From contig NW_026893687.1 of the NCBI RefSeq assembly GCF_032452875.1, forward strand, positions 372,001 to 436,000: a stretch of 64,000 nucleotides of DNA. The letters run 5' to 3'. Shown one piece after another: positions 1 through 11,693 of this stretch. Below the pieces are notes generated by a model that saw nothing but the letters and a program-made list of their open reading frames with translations, was not told where the DNA came from and did no database searches. The translations under genes were made by a program, and so were the position numbers. Position 1 is the stretch's first letter; each line of letters starts with the position of its first letter. The stretch comes from Bos javanicus. Lineage: Eukaryota > Chordata > Mammalia > Artiodactyla > Bovidae.

Positions 1-805
1 CATGCACTGATTACGTGGCTATCATGCACTGATCACGTGGATGTCATGCACTGATCACGTGGCTGATCACACACGTATCACATTAATGATCATGCACTGA
101 TCACGTGGCTATCATGCACTGATCACGTGGCTGATCACGCAATGATCACGTAGCTACCATGTACTGGTCACGTGACTGATCATGCACTGATCACGTAATT
201 GATCCTGCACTGATCACATGGATCATCACGCACTGATCCGGTGGCTGAACACACGTATCACGTGACTGATCATGTACAGATAACGTGAATAATCATGAAG
301 TGATCACGTGGCTATCCTGCACTGATCACGTGGATATCATGCACTGATCACGTGGCTGATCACACACGTATCACGTGACTGATCATGCACTGATGACGTG
401 GCTATCATGCATTGATCACGTGGCTATCATGCACTGATCATGTAAATGATCATGCACTGTTCAGTTGACTGATCATGTCCTGATCACGTGACTGATCATG
501 CACTGATCACGTGGCTATCATGCTCTGATCACGTGGCTGATCAAGCAATGACCACGTAGCTACCATGCACTGGTCACGTGACTGATCATGCACAGATCAC
601 GTGACTGATCATGCACTGATCACGTGGCTATCATGCACTGCTCACGTGGCTGATCATGCAATGATCACGCAGCTACCATGTACTGGTCACATGACTGATC
701 ATGCACTGATCACATAATTGATCATGCACTGATCACCTGGCTTATCATGCATTGATCATGTGACTGATCATGTGCTGATCATGTTTGGTGTCACACACTG
801 ATCAT
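1..805 (+). repeat. Left partial unit: A3-to-B linker and B leader
   Basis: Island-free satellite cut by the window edge. Position 1 corresponds to 16486, and the tract follows 16486-17290 at a constant offset. It carries the markers of the A3-to-B linker (GATCCGGTGGCTGAAC at ~235, TTCAGTTGAC at ~460) and then the B leader ending GTTTGGTGTCACACACTG just before the first island. Confidence 0.85.
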
Positions 806-1045
806 GTGCCTCTGGAGGCAATGAACATAGAGCTGAGTAGGCAGGAATCAGTCAGCAGGCTATAATCATGGAACTCAGCTCTGAGAAATCATGCTGCTCA
901 GCTGGCAATAATCAAGCAGCTGAGCAGGCAGAAATTACACAGCACAGCTGGCAATTGTCAAGCAGATGACAGGCAGGAATCGTGCAGCTCAGCTGGCAAT
1001 TGTCAAGCAGATGACCAGACAGTAATCACGCAGCTCAGCAGGCCC
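806..1045 (+). repeat. Hybrid B/A island (Bh), 240 bp
   Basis: The head is B-type (GAACATAGAGC, GGAATCAGTCAGCAGGC, CTATAATC, CTCTGAGAAATC), but the second half is A-type (CAAGCAGCTGAGCAGG, CACAGCTGGCAATTGTC, GCAGATGACAGG) where B islands read CAAGTAGATG, CACAGGTGG and AAGGAGATAAC. Private bases are AGAAATTACACAGC and GATGACCAGAC. The exchange point lies within the island, and the linker behind it is also from an A3 module. Confidence 0.92.
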
Positions 1046-2025
1046 TGATAACGTGACTGAGCATGCACTGATCACGTGGCTGATCATACTCTGCTCACGT
1101 AACTCATCATGCACACATCACGTGGCTATCATGCACTGCTCACGTGGCTCGTCATGGAATGATCACATAGCTACCATATATTGGTCACGTGACTGATCAT
1201 GCACAGATCACGTAAATGATCATGCACTGTTCACGTGACTGATCATGTACTGATTACGTGACTGATCAAGCAATGATCACGTGGCTCTCATGCACTGATT
1301 ACGTGGCTATCATGCACTGATCACGTGGATGTCATGCACTGATCACGTGGCTGATCACACACGTATCACATTACTGATCATGCACTGATCACGTGGCTAT
1401 CATGCACTGATCACGTGGCTGATCACGCAATGATCACGTAGCTACCATGTACTGGTCACGTGACTGATCATGCACTGATCACGTAATTGATCCTGCACTG
1501 ATCACATGGATCATCACGCACTGATCCGGTGGCTGAACACACGTATCACGTGACTGATCATGAACAGATAACGTGAATAATCATGAAGTGATCACGTGGC
1601 TATCCTGCACTGATCACGTGGATATCATGCACTGATCACGTGGCTGATCACACACATATCACGTGACTGATCATGCACTGATGACGTGGCTATCATGCAT
1701 TGAGCACGTGGCTATCATGCACTGATCACGTAAATGATCATGCACTGTTCAGTTGAGTGATCATGTCCTGATCACGTGACTGATCATGCACTGATCACGT
1801 CTATATCATGCACTGATCACATGACTGCCCATGCACTGATCACGTGGATGATCATACACTAATCATGTGACAGATCATGCACTGATCACGTGGCTGATCA
1901 TGCACTGATACCGTGACTGTGCATGGACTGATCACATGACTATCATGTAGTGATCACGTGACTTAATGGCGCTGATCATGTGACTGATCATGCGCTGATC
2001 ATGTTTGCTATCATACACTGATCAT

Positions 2026-2268
2026 GTGCCTCTGGAGGCAATAAACAAAGAGCTGAGTAGGCACAAATCATAAGTCACCAGTCAATAATCATGGAACTCA
2101 GCTGTGAGGAATCATGCTGCTCAGCTGGCAATAATCAAGCAGCTGAGTAGGCAGGAATTACGCAGCACAGCTGGCAATTGTCAAGCAGATGACAGGCAGG
2201 AATCGTGCAGCTCAGCTGTCAATTGTCAAGCAGATGAGCAGACATTAATCACGCAGCTCAACAGGCCC
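2026..2268 (+). repeat. A1 island, 243 bp (reference A1)
   Basis: A1 markers: GGCACAAATCATAAGTCACC, AGTCAATAATC, CTGAGTAGGCAGG in the third repeat, CAGCTGTCAATTG, AGACATTAATC and CTCAACAGGCCC. It is followed by CTGATCACCTGACTG, an A1 trailer with a lost CpG. Confidence 0.93.
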
Positions 2269-3074
2269 TGATCACCTGACTGAGCATGCACTGTTCACGT
2301 GGCTGATCATACACTGATCACGTGATTGATCATGCACTGATCACTTGGATATCATGCACTGATCACGTGGTTGATCAAACACTGTTCACGTGTCTGACCA
2401 TGCACTGATCACTTGTCTGGTCATACACTGCTCACGTAACTGATCATGCACTGATCACGTAATAGATCATGCACTGATCATGTGGCTGATCATGCACTGA
2501 TCACGTGGCTGATCATCCACTGATCACGTGACTGATCATGCACTGCTCACGTGACTGATCATGCACTGATCACGTGGCTATCATGCACTGATAACTTGGC
2601 TGGTCATACTCTGATCACGTGCCTGGTCATGCACAGATTACATGACTGATCATGCACTGAACACGTGACTGATCATGCACTGATCACGTGGCTATCATGC
2701 ACTGATAACTTGGCTGGTCATACTCTGATCACGTGCCTGGTCATGCACAGATTACATGACTGATCATGCACTGATCACGTAAATGATCATGCACTGTTCA
2801 GTTGACTAATCATGTCCTGATCACGTGACTGATCATGCACTGATCACGTCTATATCATGCACTGATCACATGACTGCCCATGCACTGATCACGTGGATGA
2901 TCATACACTAATCATGTGACAGATCATGCACTGATCACGTGGCTGATCATGCACTGATACCGTGACTGTGCATGGACTGATCACATGACTATCATGTAGT
3001 GATCACGTTACTTAATGGCGCTGATCATGTGACTGATCTTGCGCTGATCATGTTTTCTATCATACACTGATCAT

Positions 3075-3317
3075 GTGCCTCTGGAGGCAATAAACAAAGA
3101 GCTGAGTAGGCACAAATCATAAGTCAGCAGTCAATAATCATGGAACTCAGCTGTGAGGAATCATGCTGCTCAGCTGGCAATAATCAAGCAGCTGAGCAGG
3201 CAGGAATTACGCAGCACAGCTGGCAATTGTGAAGCAGATGACAGGCAGGAATCGTGCAGCTCAGCTGGCATTTGTCAAGCAGATGAGCAGACAGTAATCA
3301 CGCAGCTCATCAGGCCC
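3075..3317 (+). repeat. A2 island, 243 bp (reference A2)
   Basis: A2 markers: GGCACAAATCATAAGTCAGC, AGTCAATAATC, AATTGTGAAGCAG, GGCATTTGTCAAG and CTCATCAGGCCC. Its leader has GTTACTTAATGG and GTTTTCTATC. Confidence 0.93.
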
Positions 3318-4300
3318 TGATCACGTGACTGAGCATGCACTGTTCATGTGGCTGATCATACACTGATCACGTGATTGATCATGCACTGATCACTTGGATA
3401 TCATGCACTGATCACGTGGCTGATCAAACACTGTTCACTTGTCTGACCATGCACTGATCACTTGTCTGGTCATACACGGCTCACGTAACTGATCATGCAC
3501 TGATCACGTGGCTATCATGCACTGAATACGTGGCGGAACATGCACTGTGCACGTGGCTGATCACACAACTGTCACATGACATATCATGCACTGATCACTT
3601 GGCTGGTCATACACTGATCACATGACTGATCATGCACTGTTCACGTGACTGATCATGTACTGATCACGTGACTGATCATGCACTGATCACGTGACTGATC
3701 ATGCACTGATCTCGTGGCTATCATGCACTGATCACTTGGCTGGTCATACACTGATCACATGACTGATCATGCACTGTTCACGTGACTGATCATGTACTGA
3801 TCACGTGACTGATCATGCACTGATCACGTAACTGATCATGCACTGAACACATAATAGATCATGCACTGATCATGTGGCTGATCATGCACTGATCACGTGG
3901 CTGATCATCCACTGATCACGTGACTGATCATGCACTGCTCACGTGACTGATCATGCACTGATCACGTGGCTATCATGCACTGATAACTTGGCTGGTCATA
4001 CTCTGATCACGTGCCTGGTCATGCACAGATTACATGACTGTTCATGCACTGAACACGTGACTGATCATGCACTGATCACGTGGCTATCATGCACTACTCA
4101 CGTGGCTGATCATGCAATGATCATGTAGCTACCATGTACCGGTCAGGTGACTGATCATACACCCATTTGGTGACGGATCATACACTGATCACCTGCCTGG
4201 TCATGCACAGATCACGTAACAAATCATGAACTGATCACATAGCTATCATGAAATGATCACCTGGCTGATCCTGCACTGATCACGTGGCTGATCATGCACT

Positions 4301-4419
4301 GATACCGTGACTGAGCATGGACTGATCACATGACTATCATGTACTGATCACGTGACTTAATGGCGCTGATCATGTGACTGATCATGCGCTGATCATGTTT
4401 GCTTTCATACATTGATCAT
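4301..4419 (+). repeat. A leader (reference copy)
   Basis: Diverged satellite tract that precedes A islands. Markers in order: GATACCGTGACTGAGCATGG, CACATGACTATCATGTA, CACGTGACTTAATGGCGC, GCGCTGATCATGTTTG, then CATACA[T/C]TGATCAT abutting the island. It is still satellite, with monomer-sized steps, but its private substitutions are kept from copy to copy, so leader and island have been amplified as one module. Confidence 0.8.
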
Positions 4420-4662
4420 GTGCCTCTGGAGGCAATAAACAAAGAGCTGAGTAGGCACGAATCATAAGTCAGCAGGCAAAAATCATGGAACTCAGCTGTG
4501 AGGAATCATGCTGCTCAGCTGGCAATAATCAAGCAGCTGAGCAGGCAGGAATTACGCAGCACAGCTGGCAATTGTCAAGCAGATGACAGGCAAGAATCGT
4601 TCAGCTCAGCTGGCAATTGTCAAGCAGATGAGCAGACAGTAATCACGCAGCTCAGCAGGCCC
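4420..4662 (+). repeat. A3 island, 243 bp (reference copy, fully dissected)
   Basis: The island splits without remainder into a 16-bp cap (4420-4435, containing GCCTC-TG-GAGGC) and ten half-units: 4436-4458, 4459-4479 (21 bp), 4480-4502, 4503-4525, 4526-4548, 4549-4571, 4572-4593 (22 bp), 4594-4616, 4617-4639 and 4640-4662. The rest are 23 bp. Half-units start near AATCA, have GCAGCT in the middle and end near AGCTGGCA or AGCAGGCA. Two half-units make a 46-bp repeat. A3 markers: GGCAAAAATCATGG, ATCGTTCAGC and the ending GGCCCAGATC. No coding potential, terminal inverted repeats or target duplications. Confidence 0.93.
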
Positions 4663-5039
4663 AGATCACGTGACTGAGCATGCACTATTCACGTGGCTGA
4701 TCATACACGGATCACGTGATGATCATGCACTGATCACTTGAATATCATGCACTGATCACGTGGCTGATCATACACTGTTCACGTGTTTGACCATGAACTG
4801 ATCACGTGGCTGATCATACACTGCTCAGGTAACTGATCATGCACTGATCACGTGGATATCATGCACTGATCACGTGGCTGATCATACTCTGCTCACGTAA
4901 CTGATCATGTACACATCACGTGGCTATCATGCACTGCTCACGTGGCTCGTCATGGAATGATCACGTAGTTACCATATATTGGTCACGTGACTGATCATGC
5001 ACAGATCACGCAAATGATCATGCACTGTTCACGTGACTG

Positions 5040-5900
5040 ATCATGCACTGATCACGTGACTGATCATGCACTGATCACGTGGCTATCATGCACTGCTCAC
5101 GTGGCTGATCATGCAATGATCACGTAGCAACCATTTACTGGTCACGTGACTGATCATGCACTGATCACGTAATTGATCATGCACTGATCACGTGGCTGAT
5201 CACACATGATCACGTGACTGATCATGCACTGATCACGTGGCTATCATGCACTGATCACGTGGCTATCATGCACTGATCACGTGGATGTCATGCACTGATC
5301 ACGTGGCTGATCACACACTATCACATGACTGATCATGCACTGATCACGTGGCTATCATGCACTGATCACGTGGCTGATCATGCAAAGATCACGTAGCTAC
5401 CATGTACTGGTCACGTGACTGATCATGCACTGATCACGTAATTGATCATGCACTGATCACGTGGATCATCATGCACTGATCACGTGGCTGATCACACGTA
5501 TCACGTGACTGATCATGCACTGATCACGTGAATGATCATGCACTGATCACGTGGCTATCATGCACTGATCACGTGGATATCATGCACTGATCACGTGGCT
5601 GATCACACACGATCACGTGACTGATCATGCACTGATCACGTGGCTATCATGCACTGATCACGTGGCTATCATGCACTGATCACGTAACTGATCATGCACT
5701 GATCAGTGACTGATCATGTCCTGATCACGTGACTGATCATGCACTGATCACGTGGCTATCATGCACTGATCACGTGGCTGATCATGCAATGATCACGCAG
5801 CTACCATGCACTGGTCACGTGACTGATCATGCACAGATCACGTGACTGATCATGCACTGATCACGTGGCTATCATGCACTGCTCACGTGGCTGATCATGC
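5040..5900 (+). repeat. Consensus-like ('smoothed') tract 1
   Basis: This A3-to-B linker runs monomer for monomer with 21530-22400, but most private bases there (CATGCTCTGCTC, ATCAAGCAATG, GGCTCTCATG, GATCCTGCAC, AGATAACGTG) read as plain consensus here. A few tiny deletions accompany this (CACACATGATC for CACACATGTATC). Confidence 0.75.
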
Positions 5901-5950
5901 AATGATCACGCAGCTACCATGTACTGGTCACATGACTGATCATGCACTGA

Positions 5951-6046
5951 TGACATAATTGATCATGCACTGATCACCTGGCTTATCATGCATTGATCAT
6001 GTGACTGATCATGTGCTGATCATGTTTGGTGTCACACACTGATCAT
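5951..6046 (+). repeat. B leader (reference copy)
   Basis: Tract preceding B islands: ACATAATTGATC, CACCTGGCTTATCATGCATT, GTGCTGATCATGTTTGGTGT and CACACACTGATCAT. The last ~35 bp match the A leader apart from a few substitutions, so both island types sit at the same junction. Confidence 0.8.
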
Positions 6047-6286
6047 GTGCCTCTGGAGGCAATGAACAAAGAGCTGAGTAGGCACGAATCAGTCAGCAGG
6101 CTATAATCATGGAACTCACCTCTGAGAAATCATGCTCCTCAGCTGGCAATAATCAAGCAGATGAGCAGGCAGGAATTATGCAGCACAGGTGGCAATTGTC
6201 AAGGAGATAACAGGCAGGAATCGTGCAGCTCAGCTGGAAATTGTCAAGCAGATGAGCAGACAGTAATCACACAGCTCAGCAGGCCC
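6047..6286 (+). repeat. B island, 240 bp
   Basis: The B length results from GAATCAGTCAGC where A reads GAATCATAAGTCAGC (3 bp lost). B markers: CTATAATCATGG, CTCACCTCTGAG, CACAGGTGGC, AAGGAGATAACAGG, CTGGAAATTG and CACACAGC. This copy has A-like bases in its head (GAACAAAGAGC, GGCACGAATC) and a private CATGCTCCTCAGC. Confidence 0.92.
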
Positions 6287-7430
6287 TGATCACGTGACTG
6301 AGCATGCACTGTTCACATGGCTGATCACACACCTATCACGTGACTGATCATGCACTGATCATGTGACTGATCATGCACTGATCACGTGGCTATCTTGCAC
6401 TGTTCACTTGGCTGATCATACACTCATCACGGTACTGATCATGCACTGATCATGGCGCTATAATGCATTGACTACATGACTCCACATGCACTGATCACGT
6501 GGATGATCATGCACTGGTCACGTGACTGATCATGCACTGATCACGTGACTGATCATGCACTGATGACATGGCTAATCATTCACTGATCACGTGGCTATCA
6601 TGCACTGCTCACGTGGCTGATCATGGCAATGATCACGTAGCTACCAAGAACTGGTCACGTGACTGATCATGCACTGATCACGTAATTGATCATGCACTGA
6701 TCATGTGGTTGATCATGCACTGATCACGTGGCTGATCATACACTGATAACGTGACTAATCATGCACTGATCACGTGACTGAACATGCACTGATCACGTGG
6801 CTATCATGCACTGATCACGTGGCTGATCATACACTGATCACGTGCCTGGTCATGCACTGATCACGTGGCTGATCATGCACTGATCACGTGACTGATCATG
6901 CACTGATCACGTGTCTGATCATGCACTGATCACGTGGCTATCATGCACTGATCACGTGGCTGATCATGCATGATCACGCAGCTACCATGTACTGGTCACA
7001 TGACTGATCATGCACTGATCACGTGACTGATCATGCAGTGATCACGTGGCTATCGCGCACTACTCACGTGGCTGATCATGCAATGATCATGTAGCTACCA
7101 TGTACAGGTCACGTGAATGATCATACACCCATCAGGTGACAGATCATGCACTGATCACGTGGCTATCATGCACTGATCACGAGACTGATCATGCACTGAT
7201 CACGTCTATATCATGCACTGATCACATGACTGCCCATGCACTGATCACGTGGATGATCATACACTAATCATGTGACAGATCATGCACTGATCACGTGGCT
7301 GATCATGCACTGATACCGTGACTGAGCATGGACTGATCACATGACTATCATGTAGTGATCACGTGACTTAATGGCGCTGATCATGTGACTGATCATGCGC
7401 TGATCATGTTTGCTTTCATACACTGATCAT

Positions 7431-7673
7431 GTGCCTCTGGAGGCAATAAACAAAGAGCTGAGTAGGCACGAATCAAAAGTCAGCAGGCAATAATCATGGA
7501 ACTCAGCTGTGAGGAATCATGCTGCTCAGCTGGCAATAATCAAGCAGCTGAGCAGGCAGGAATTACGCAGCACAGCTGGCAATTGTCAAGCAGATGACAG
7601 GCAGGAATCGTGCAGCTCAGCTGGCAATTGTCAAGCAGATGAGCAGACAGTAATCACGCAGCTCAGCAGGCCC
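7431..7673 (+). repeat. A island in the A1 slot, consensus-like, 243 bp
   Basis: It occupies the A1 position of HOR-2 but lacks every A1 marker. It reads GAATCAAAAGTCAGC, CAGCTGGCAATTG, AGACAGTAATC and CTCAGCAGGCCC, and its leader has the A3-type GCTTTCATAC. The slot and the sequence type therefore disagree, which suggests conversion or replacement. Confidence 0.92.
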
Positions 7674-7849
7674 TGATCACGTGACTGAGCATGCACTGTT
7701 CACGTGGCTGATCATACACTGATCACGTGATTGATCATGCACTGATCACTTGGATATCATGCACTGATCACGTGGCTGATCATACACTGTTCACGTGTCT
7801 GACCATGCACTGATCACGTGGCTGATCATAAACTGCTCACGTAACTGAT

Positions 7850-8260
7850 CATGCACTGATCACGTAATGATCATGCACTGATCACGTGGCTGATCATGCA
7901 CTGATCACGTGGCTGATCATGCACTGATCACGTGACTGATCATGCACTGATCACGTGACTGATCATGCACTGATCACGTGGCTATCATGCACTGATCACG
8001 TGGCTGATCATGCACTGATCACGTGCCTGATCATGCACTGATCACATGACTGATCATGCACTGATCACGTGACTGATCATGCACTGATCACGTGGCTATC
8101 ATGCACTGATCACTTGGCTGATCATACACTGATCACGTGCCTGATCATGCACTGATTACATGACTGATCATGCACTGATCACGTAACTGATCATGCACTG
8201 ATCACGTGACTGATCATGCACTGATCACGTGACTGATCATGCACTGATCACGTCTATATC
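7850..8260 (+). repeat. Consensus-like tract 2
   Basis: Corresponds to 2455-2830 in HOR-1. The partner has CATCCACTG, ACTGCTCACG, GATAACTTGGCTGG and TACTCTGATC; this copy reads the consensus monomer at nearly all of these positions, while the A leader and island that follow keep their markers. Confidence 0.7.
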
Positions 8261-8478
8261 ATGCACTGATCACATGACTGCCCATGCACTGATCACGTGG
8301 ATGATCATACACTAATCATGTGACAGATCATGCACTGATCACGTGGCTGATCATGCACTGATACCGTGACTGAGCATGGACTGATCACATGACTATCATG
8401 TAGTGATCACGTTACTTAATGGCACTGATCATGTGACTGATCTTGCACTGATCATGTTTGCTATCATACACTGATCAT

Positions 8479-8721
8479 GTGCCTCTGGAGGCAATAAACA
8501 AAGAGCTGAGTAGGCACGAATCATAAGTCAGCAGGCAATAATCATGGAACTCAGCTGTGAGGAATCATGCTGCTCAGCTGGCAATAATCAAGCAGCTGAG
8601 CAGGCAGGAATTACGCAGCACAGCTGGCAATTGTCAAGCAGATGACAGGCAGGAATCGTGCAGCTCAGCTGGCAATTGTCAAGCAGATGAGCAGACAGTA
8701 ATCACGCAGCTCATCAGGCCC
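8479..8721 (+). repeat. A2 island, 243 bp, partly consensus
   Basis: It keeps the A2 ending CTCATCAGGCCC and the A2 leader base GTTACTTAATGG. The body reads consensus (GGCACGAATC, GCAGGCAATAATC, GGCAATTGTCAAG) instead of the usual A2 substitutions. Confidence 0.92.
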
Positions 8722-9822
8722 TGATCACGTGACTGAGCATGCACTGTTCATGTGGCTGATCATACACTGATCACGTGATTGATCATGCACTGATCACTTG
8801 GATATCATGCACTGATCACGTGGCTGATCAAACACTGTTCACGTGTCTGACCATGCACTGATCACTTGTCTGGTCATACACGGCTCACGTAACTGATCAT
8901 GCACTGATCACGTGGCTATCATGCACTGAATACGTGGCGGAACATGCACTGTGCACGTGGCTGATCACACAACTGTCACATGACATATCATGCACTGATC
9001 ACTTGGCTGGTCATACACTGATCACGTGACTGATCATGCACTGTTCACGTGACTGATCATGTACTGATCACGTGACTGATCATGCACTGATCACGTGACT
9101 GATCATGCACTGATCACGTGGCTATCATGCACTGATCACTTGGCTGGTCATACACTGATCACATGACTGATCATGCACTGTTCACGTGACTGATCATGTA
9201 CTGATCACGTGACTGATCATGCACTGATCACGTAACTGATCATGCACTGATCACATAATGATCATGCACTGATCATGTGGCTGATCATGCACTGATCACG
9301 TGGCTGATCATCCACTGATCACGTGACTGATCATGCACTGCTCACGTGACTGATCATGCACTGATCACGTGGCTATCATGCACTGATAACTTGGCTGGTC
9401 ATACTCAGATCACGTGCCTGGTCATGCACAGATTACATGACTGTTCATGCACTGAACACGTGACTGATCATGCACTGATCACGTGGCTATCATGCACTAC
9501 TCACGTGGCTGATCATGCAATGATCATGTAGCTACCATGTACCGGTCAGGTGACTGATCATACACCCATTTGGTGACGGATCATACACTGATCACCTGCC
9601 TGGTCATGCACAGATCACGTAACAAATCATGAACTGATCACATAGCTATCATGAAATGATCACCTGGCTGATCCTGCACTGATCACGTGGCTGATCATGC
9701 ACTGATACCGTGACTGAGCATGGACTGATCACATGACTATCATGTACTGATCACGTGACTTAATGGCGCTGATCATGTGACTGATCATGCGCTGATCATG
9801 TTTGCTTTCATACACTGATCAT

Positions 9823-10065
9823 GTGCCTCTGGAGGCAATAAACAAAGAGCTGAGTAGGCACGAATCATAAGTCAGCAGGCAAAAATCATGGAACTCAGCT
9901 GTGAGGAATCATGCTGCTCAGCTGGCAATAATCAAGCAGCTGAGCAGGCAGGAATTACGCAGCACAGCTGGCAATTGTCAAGCAGATGACAGGCAGGAAT
10001 CGTTCAGCTCAGCTGGCAATTGTCAAGCAGATGAGCAGACAGTAATCACGCAGCTCAGCAGGCCC
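9823..10065 (+). repeat. A3 island, 243 bp
   Basis: A3 markers GGCAAAAATCATGG, ATCGTTCAGC and GGCCCAGATC are all present. It reads GGCAGGAATCG where the 4420 copy has GGCAAGAATCG. Confidence 0.92.
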
Positions 10066-11453
10066 AGATCACGTGACTGAGCATGCACTATTCACGTGGC
10101 TGATCATACACGGATCACGTGATGATCATGCACTGATCACTTGAATATCATGCACTGATCACGTGGCTGATCATACACTGTTCACGTGTCTGACCATGAA
10201 CTGATCACGTGTCTGATCATACACTGCTCAGGTAACTGATCATGCACTGATCACGTGGATATCATGCACTGATCACGTGGCTGATCATACTCTGTTCACG
10301 TGACTGATCATGTACACATCACGTGGCTATCATGCACTGCTCACGTGGCTCGTCATGGAATGATCACGTAGCTACCATATATTGGTCACGTGACTGATCA
10401 TGCACAGATCACGTAAATGATCATGCACTGTTCACGTGACTGATCATGTACTGATTACGTGACTGATCATGCACTGATCACGTGGCTATCATGCTCTGCT
10501 CACGTGGCTGATCATGCAAGGATCACGTAGCAACCATTTACTGGTCACGTGACTGATTATGCACTGATCACGTAATTGATCCTGCACTGATCACGTGGCT
10601 GATCACACATGTATCACGTGACTGATCAAGCAATGATCACGTGGCTCTCATGCACTGATTACGTGGCTATCATGCACTGATCACGTGGATGTCATGCACT
10701 GATCACGTGGCTGATCACACACGTATCACATTAATGATCATGCACTGATCACGTGGCTATCATGCACTGATCACGTGGCTGATCACGCAATGATCACGTA
10801 GCTACCATGTACTGGTCACATGACTGATCATGCACTGATCACGTAATTGATCCTGCACTGATCACATGGATCATCACGCACTGATCCGGTGGCTGAACAC
10901 ACGTATCACGTGACTGATCATGTACAGATAACGTGAATAATCATGAAGTGATCACGTGGCTATCCTGCACTGATCACGTGGATATCATGCACTGATCACG
11001 TGGCTGATCACACACGTATCACGTGACTGATCATGCGCTGATGACGTGGCTATCATGCATTGATCACGTGGCTATCATGCACTGATCATGTAAATGATCA
11101 TGCACTGTTCAGTTGACTGATCATGTCCTGATCACGTGACTGATCATGCACTGATCACGTGGCTATCATGCTCTGATCACGTGGCTGATCAAGCAATGAC
11201 CACGTAGCTATCATGCACTGGTCACGTGACTGATCATGCACAGATCACGTGACTGATCATGCACTGATCACGTGGCTATCATGCACTGATCACGTGGCTG
11301 ATCATGCAATGATCACGCAGCTACCATGTACTGGTCACATGACTGATCTTGCACTGATCACATAATTGATCATGCACTGATCACCTGGCTTATCATGCAT
11401 TGATCATGTGACTGATCATGTGCTGATCATGTTTGGTGTCACACACTGATCAT

Positions 11454-11693
11454 GTGCCTCTGGAGGCAATGAACATAGAGCTGAGTAGGCAGGAATCAGT
11501 CAGCAGGCTATAATCATGGAACTCACCTCTGAGAAATCATGCTGCTCAGCTGGCAATAATCAAGTAGATGAGCAGGCAGGAATTATGCAGCACAGGTGGC
11601 AATTGTCAAGGAGATAACAGGCAGGAATCGTGCAGCTCAGCTGGAAATTGTCAAGCAGATGAGCAGACAGTAATCACGCAGCTCAGCAGGCCC
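11454..11693 (+). repeat. B1 island, 240 bp (reference B1)
   Basis: Full set of B1 markers: GAACATAGAGC, GGAATCAGTCAGC, CTCACCTCTGAG, CAAGTAGATGAGC, CACAGGTGGC, AAGGAGATAACAGG and CTGGAAATTG. It differs from later B1 copies by ending ATCACGCAGC instead of ATCACACAGC, so it still has that CpG. Confidence 0.93.

Larger units (their letters stand above)
806..6046 (+). repeat. HOR-1 (5241 bp): Bh-A1-A2-A3
   Basis: Islands at 806, 2026, 3075 and 4420, spacings 1220, 1049, 1345 and 1627. The linker after the first island is an A3-to-B-type linker (GCTCGTCATGGAATG, ATATATTGG, GATCCGGTGGCTGAAC) instead of the usual B-to-A linker. The A1-A2 linker carries CTTGTCTGGTC and CATCCACTG. The A2-A3 linker carries AATACGTGGCGGAAC (~3525), GTGCACGTGG, CACATGACATATC and CACCCATTTGGTGACGG. 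The segment 5040-5900 is unusually close to consensus. Best partner in the window is HOR-4. Confidence 0.9.
6047..11453 (+). repeat. HOR-2 (5407 bp): B-A1-A2-A3
   Basis: Islands at 6047, 7431, 8479 and 9823, spacings 1384, 1048, 1344 and 1631. The B-to-A linker has its standard markers: CATCACGGTACTGATC (~6424), GGCGCTATAATG, TTGACTACATGAC, CCAAGAACTGG and CACCCATCAGGTGAC. The A1-slot island and the tract 7850-8260 are close to consensus, while the A2-A3 linker and A3-B linker are near copies of those in the other HORs. Confidence 0.9.

Noticed and set aside
3943..4128. 61-codon ORF, repeated at 9346, 15183, 20427, 28214 and 33682
   Set aside because: It lies wholly in the A2-A3 linker and translates satellite monomers (repeating MTDHALITWLSC-like peptide). 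Its recurrence follows the HOR spacing. Mixed 22/23-bp monomers by chance avoid stops here.
6090..6120. Bacterial -10 box TATAAT in B islands (GGCTATAATCATGG)
   Set aside because: No -35 element at proper spacing, no downstream gene, and the window is not prokaryotic in character.
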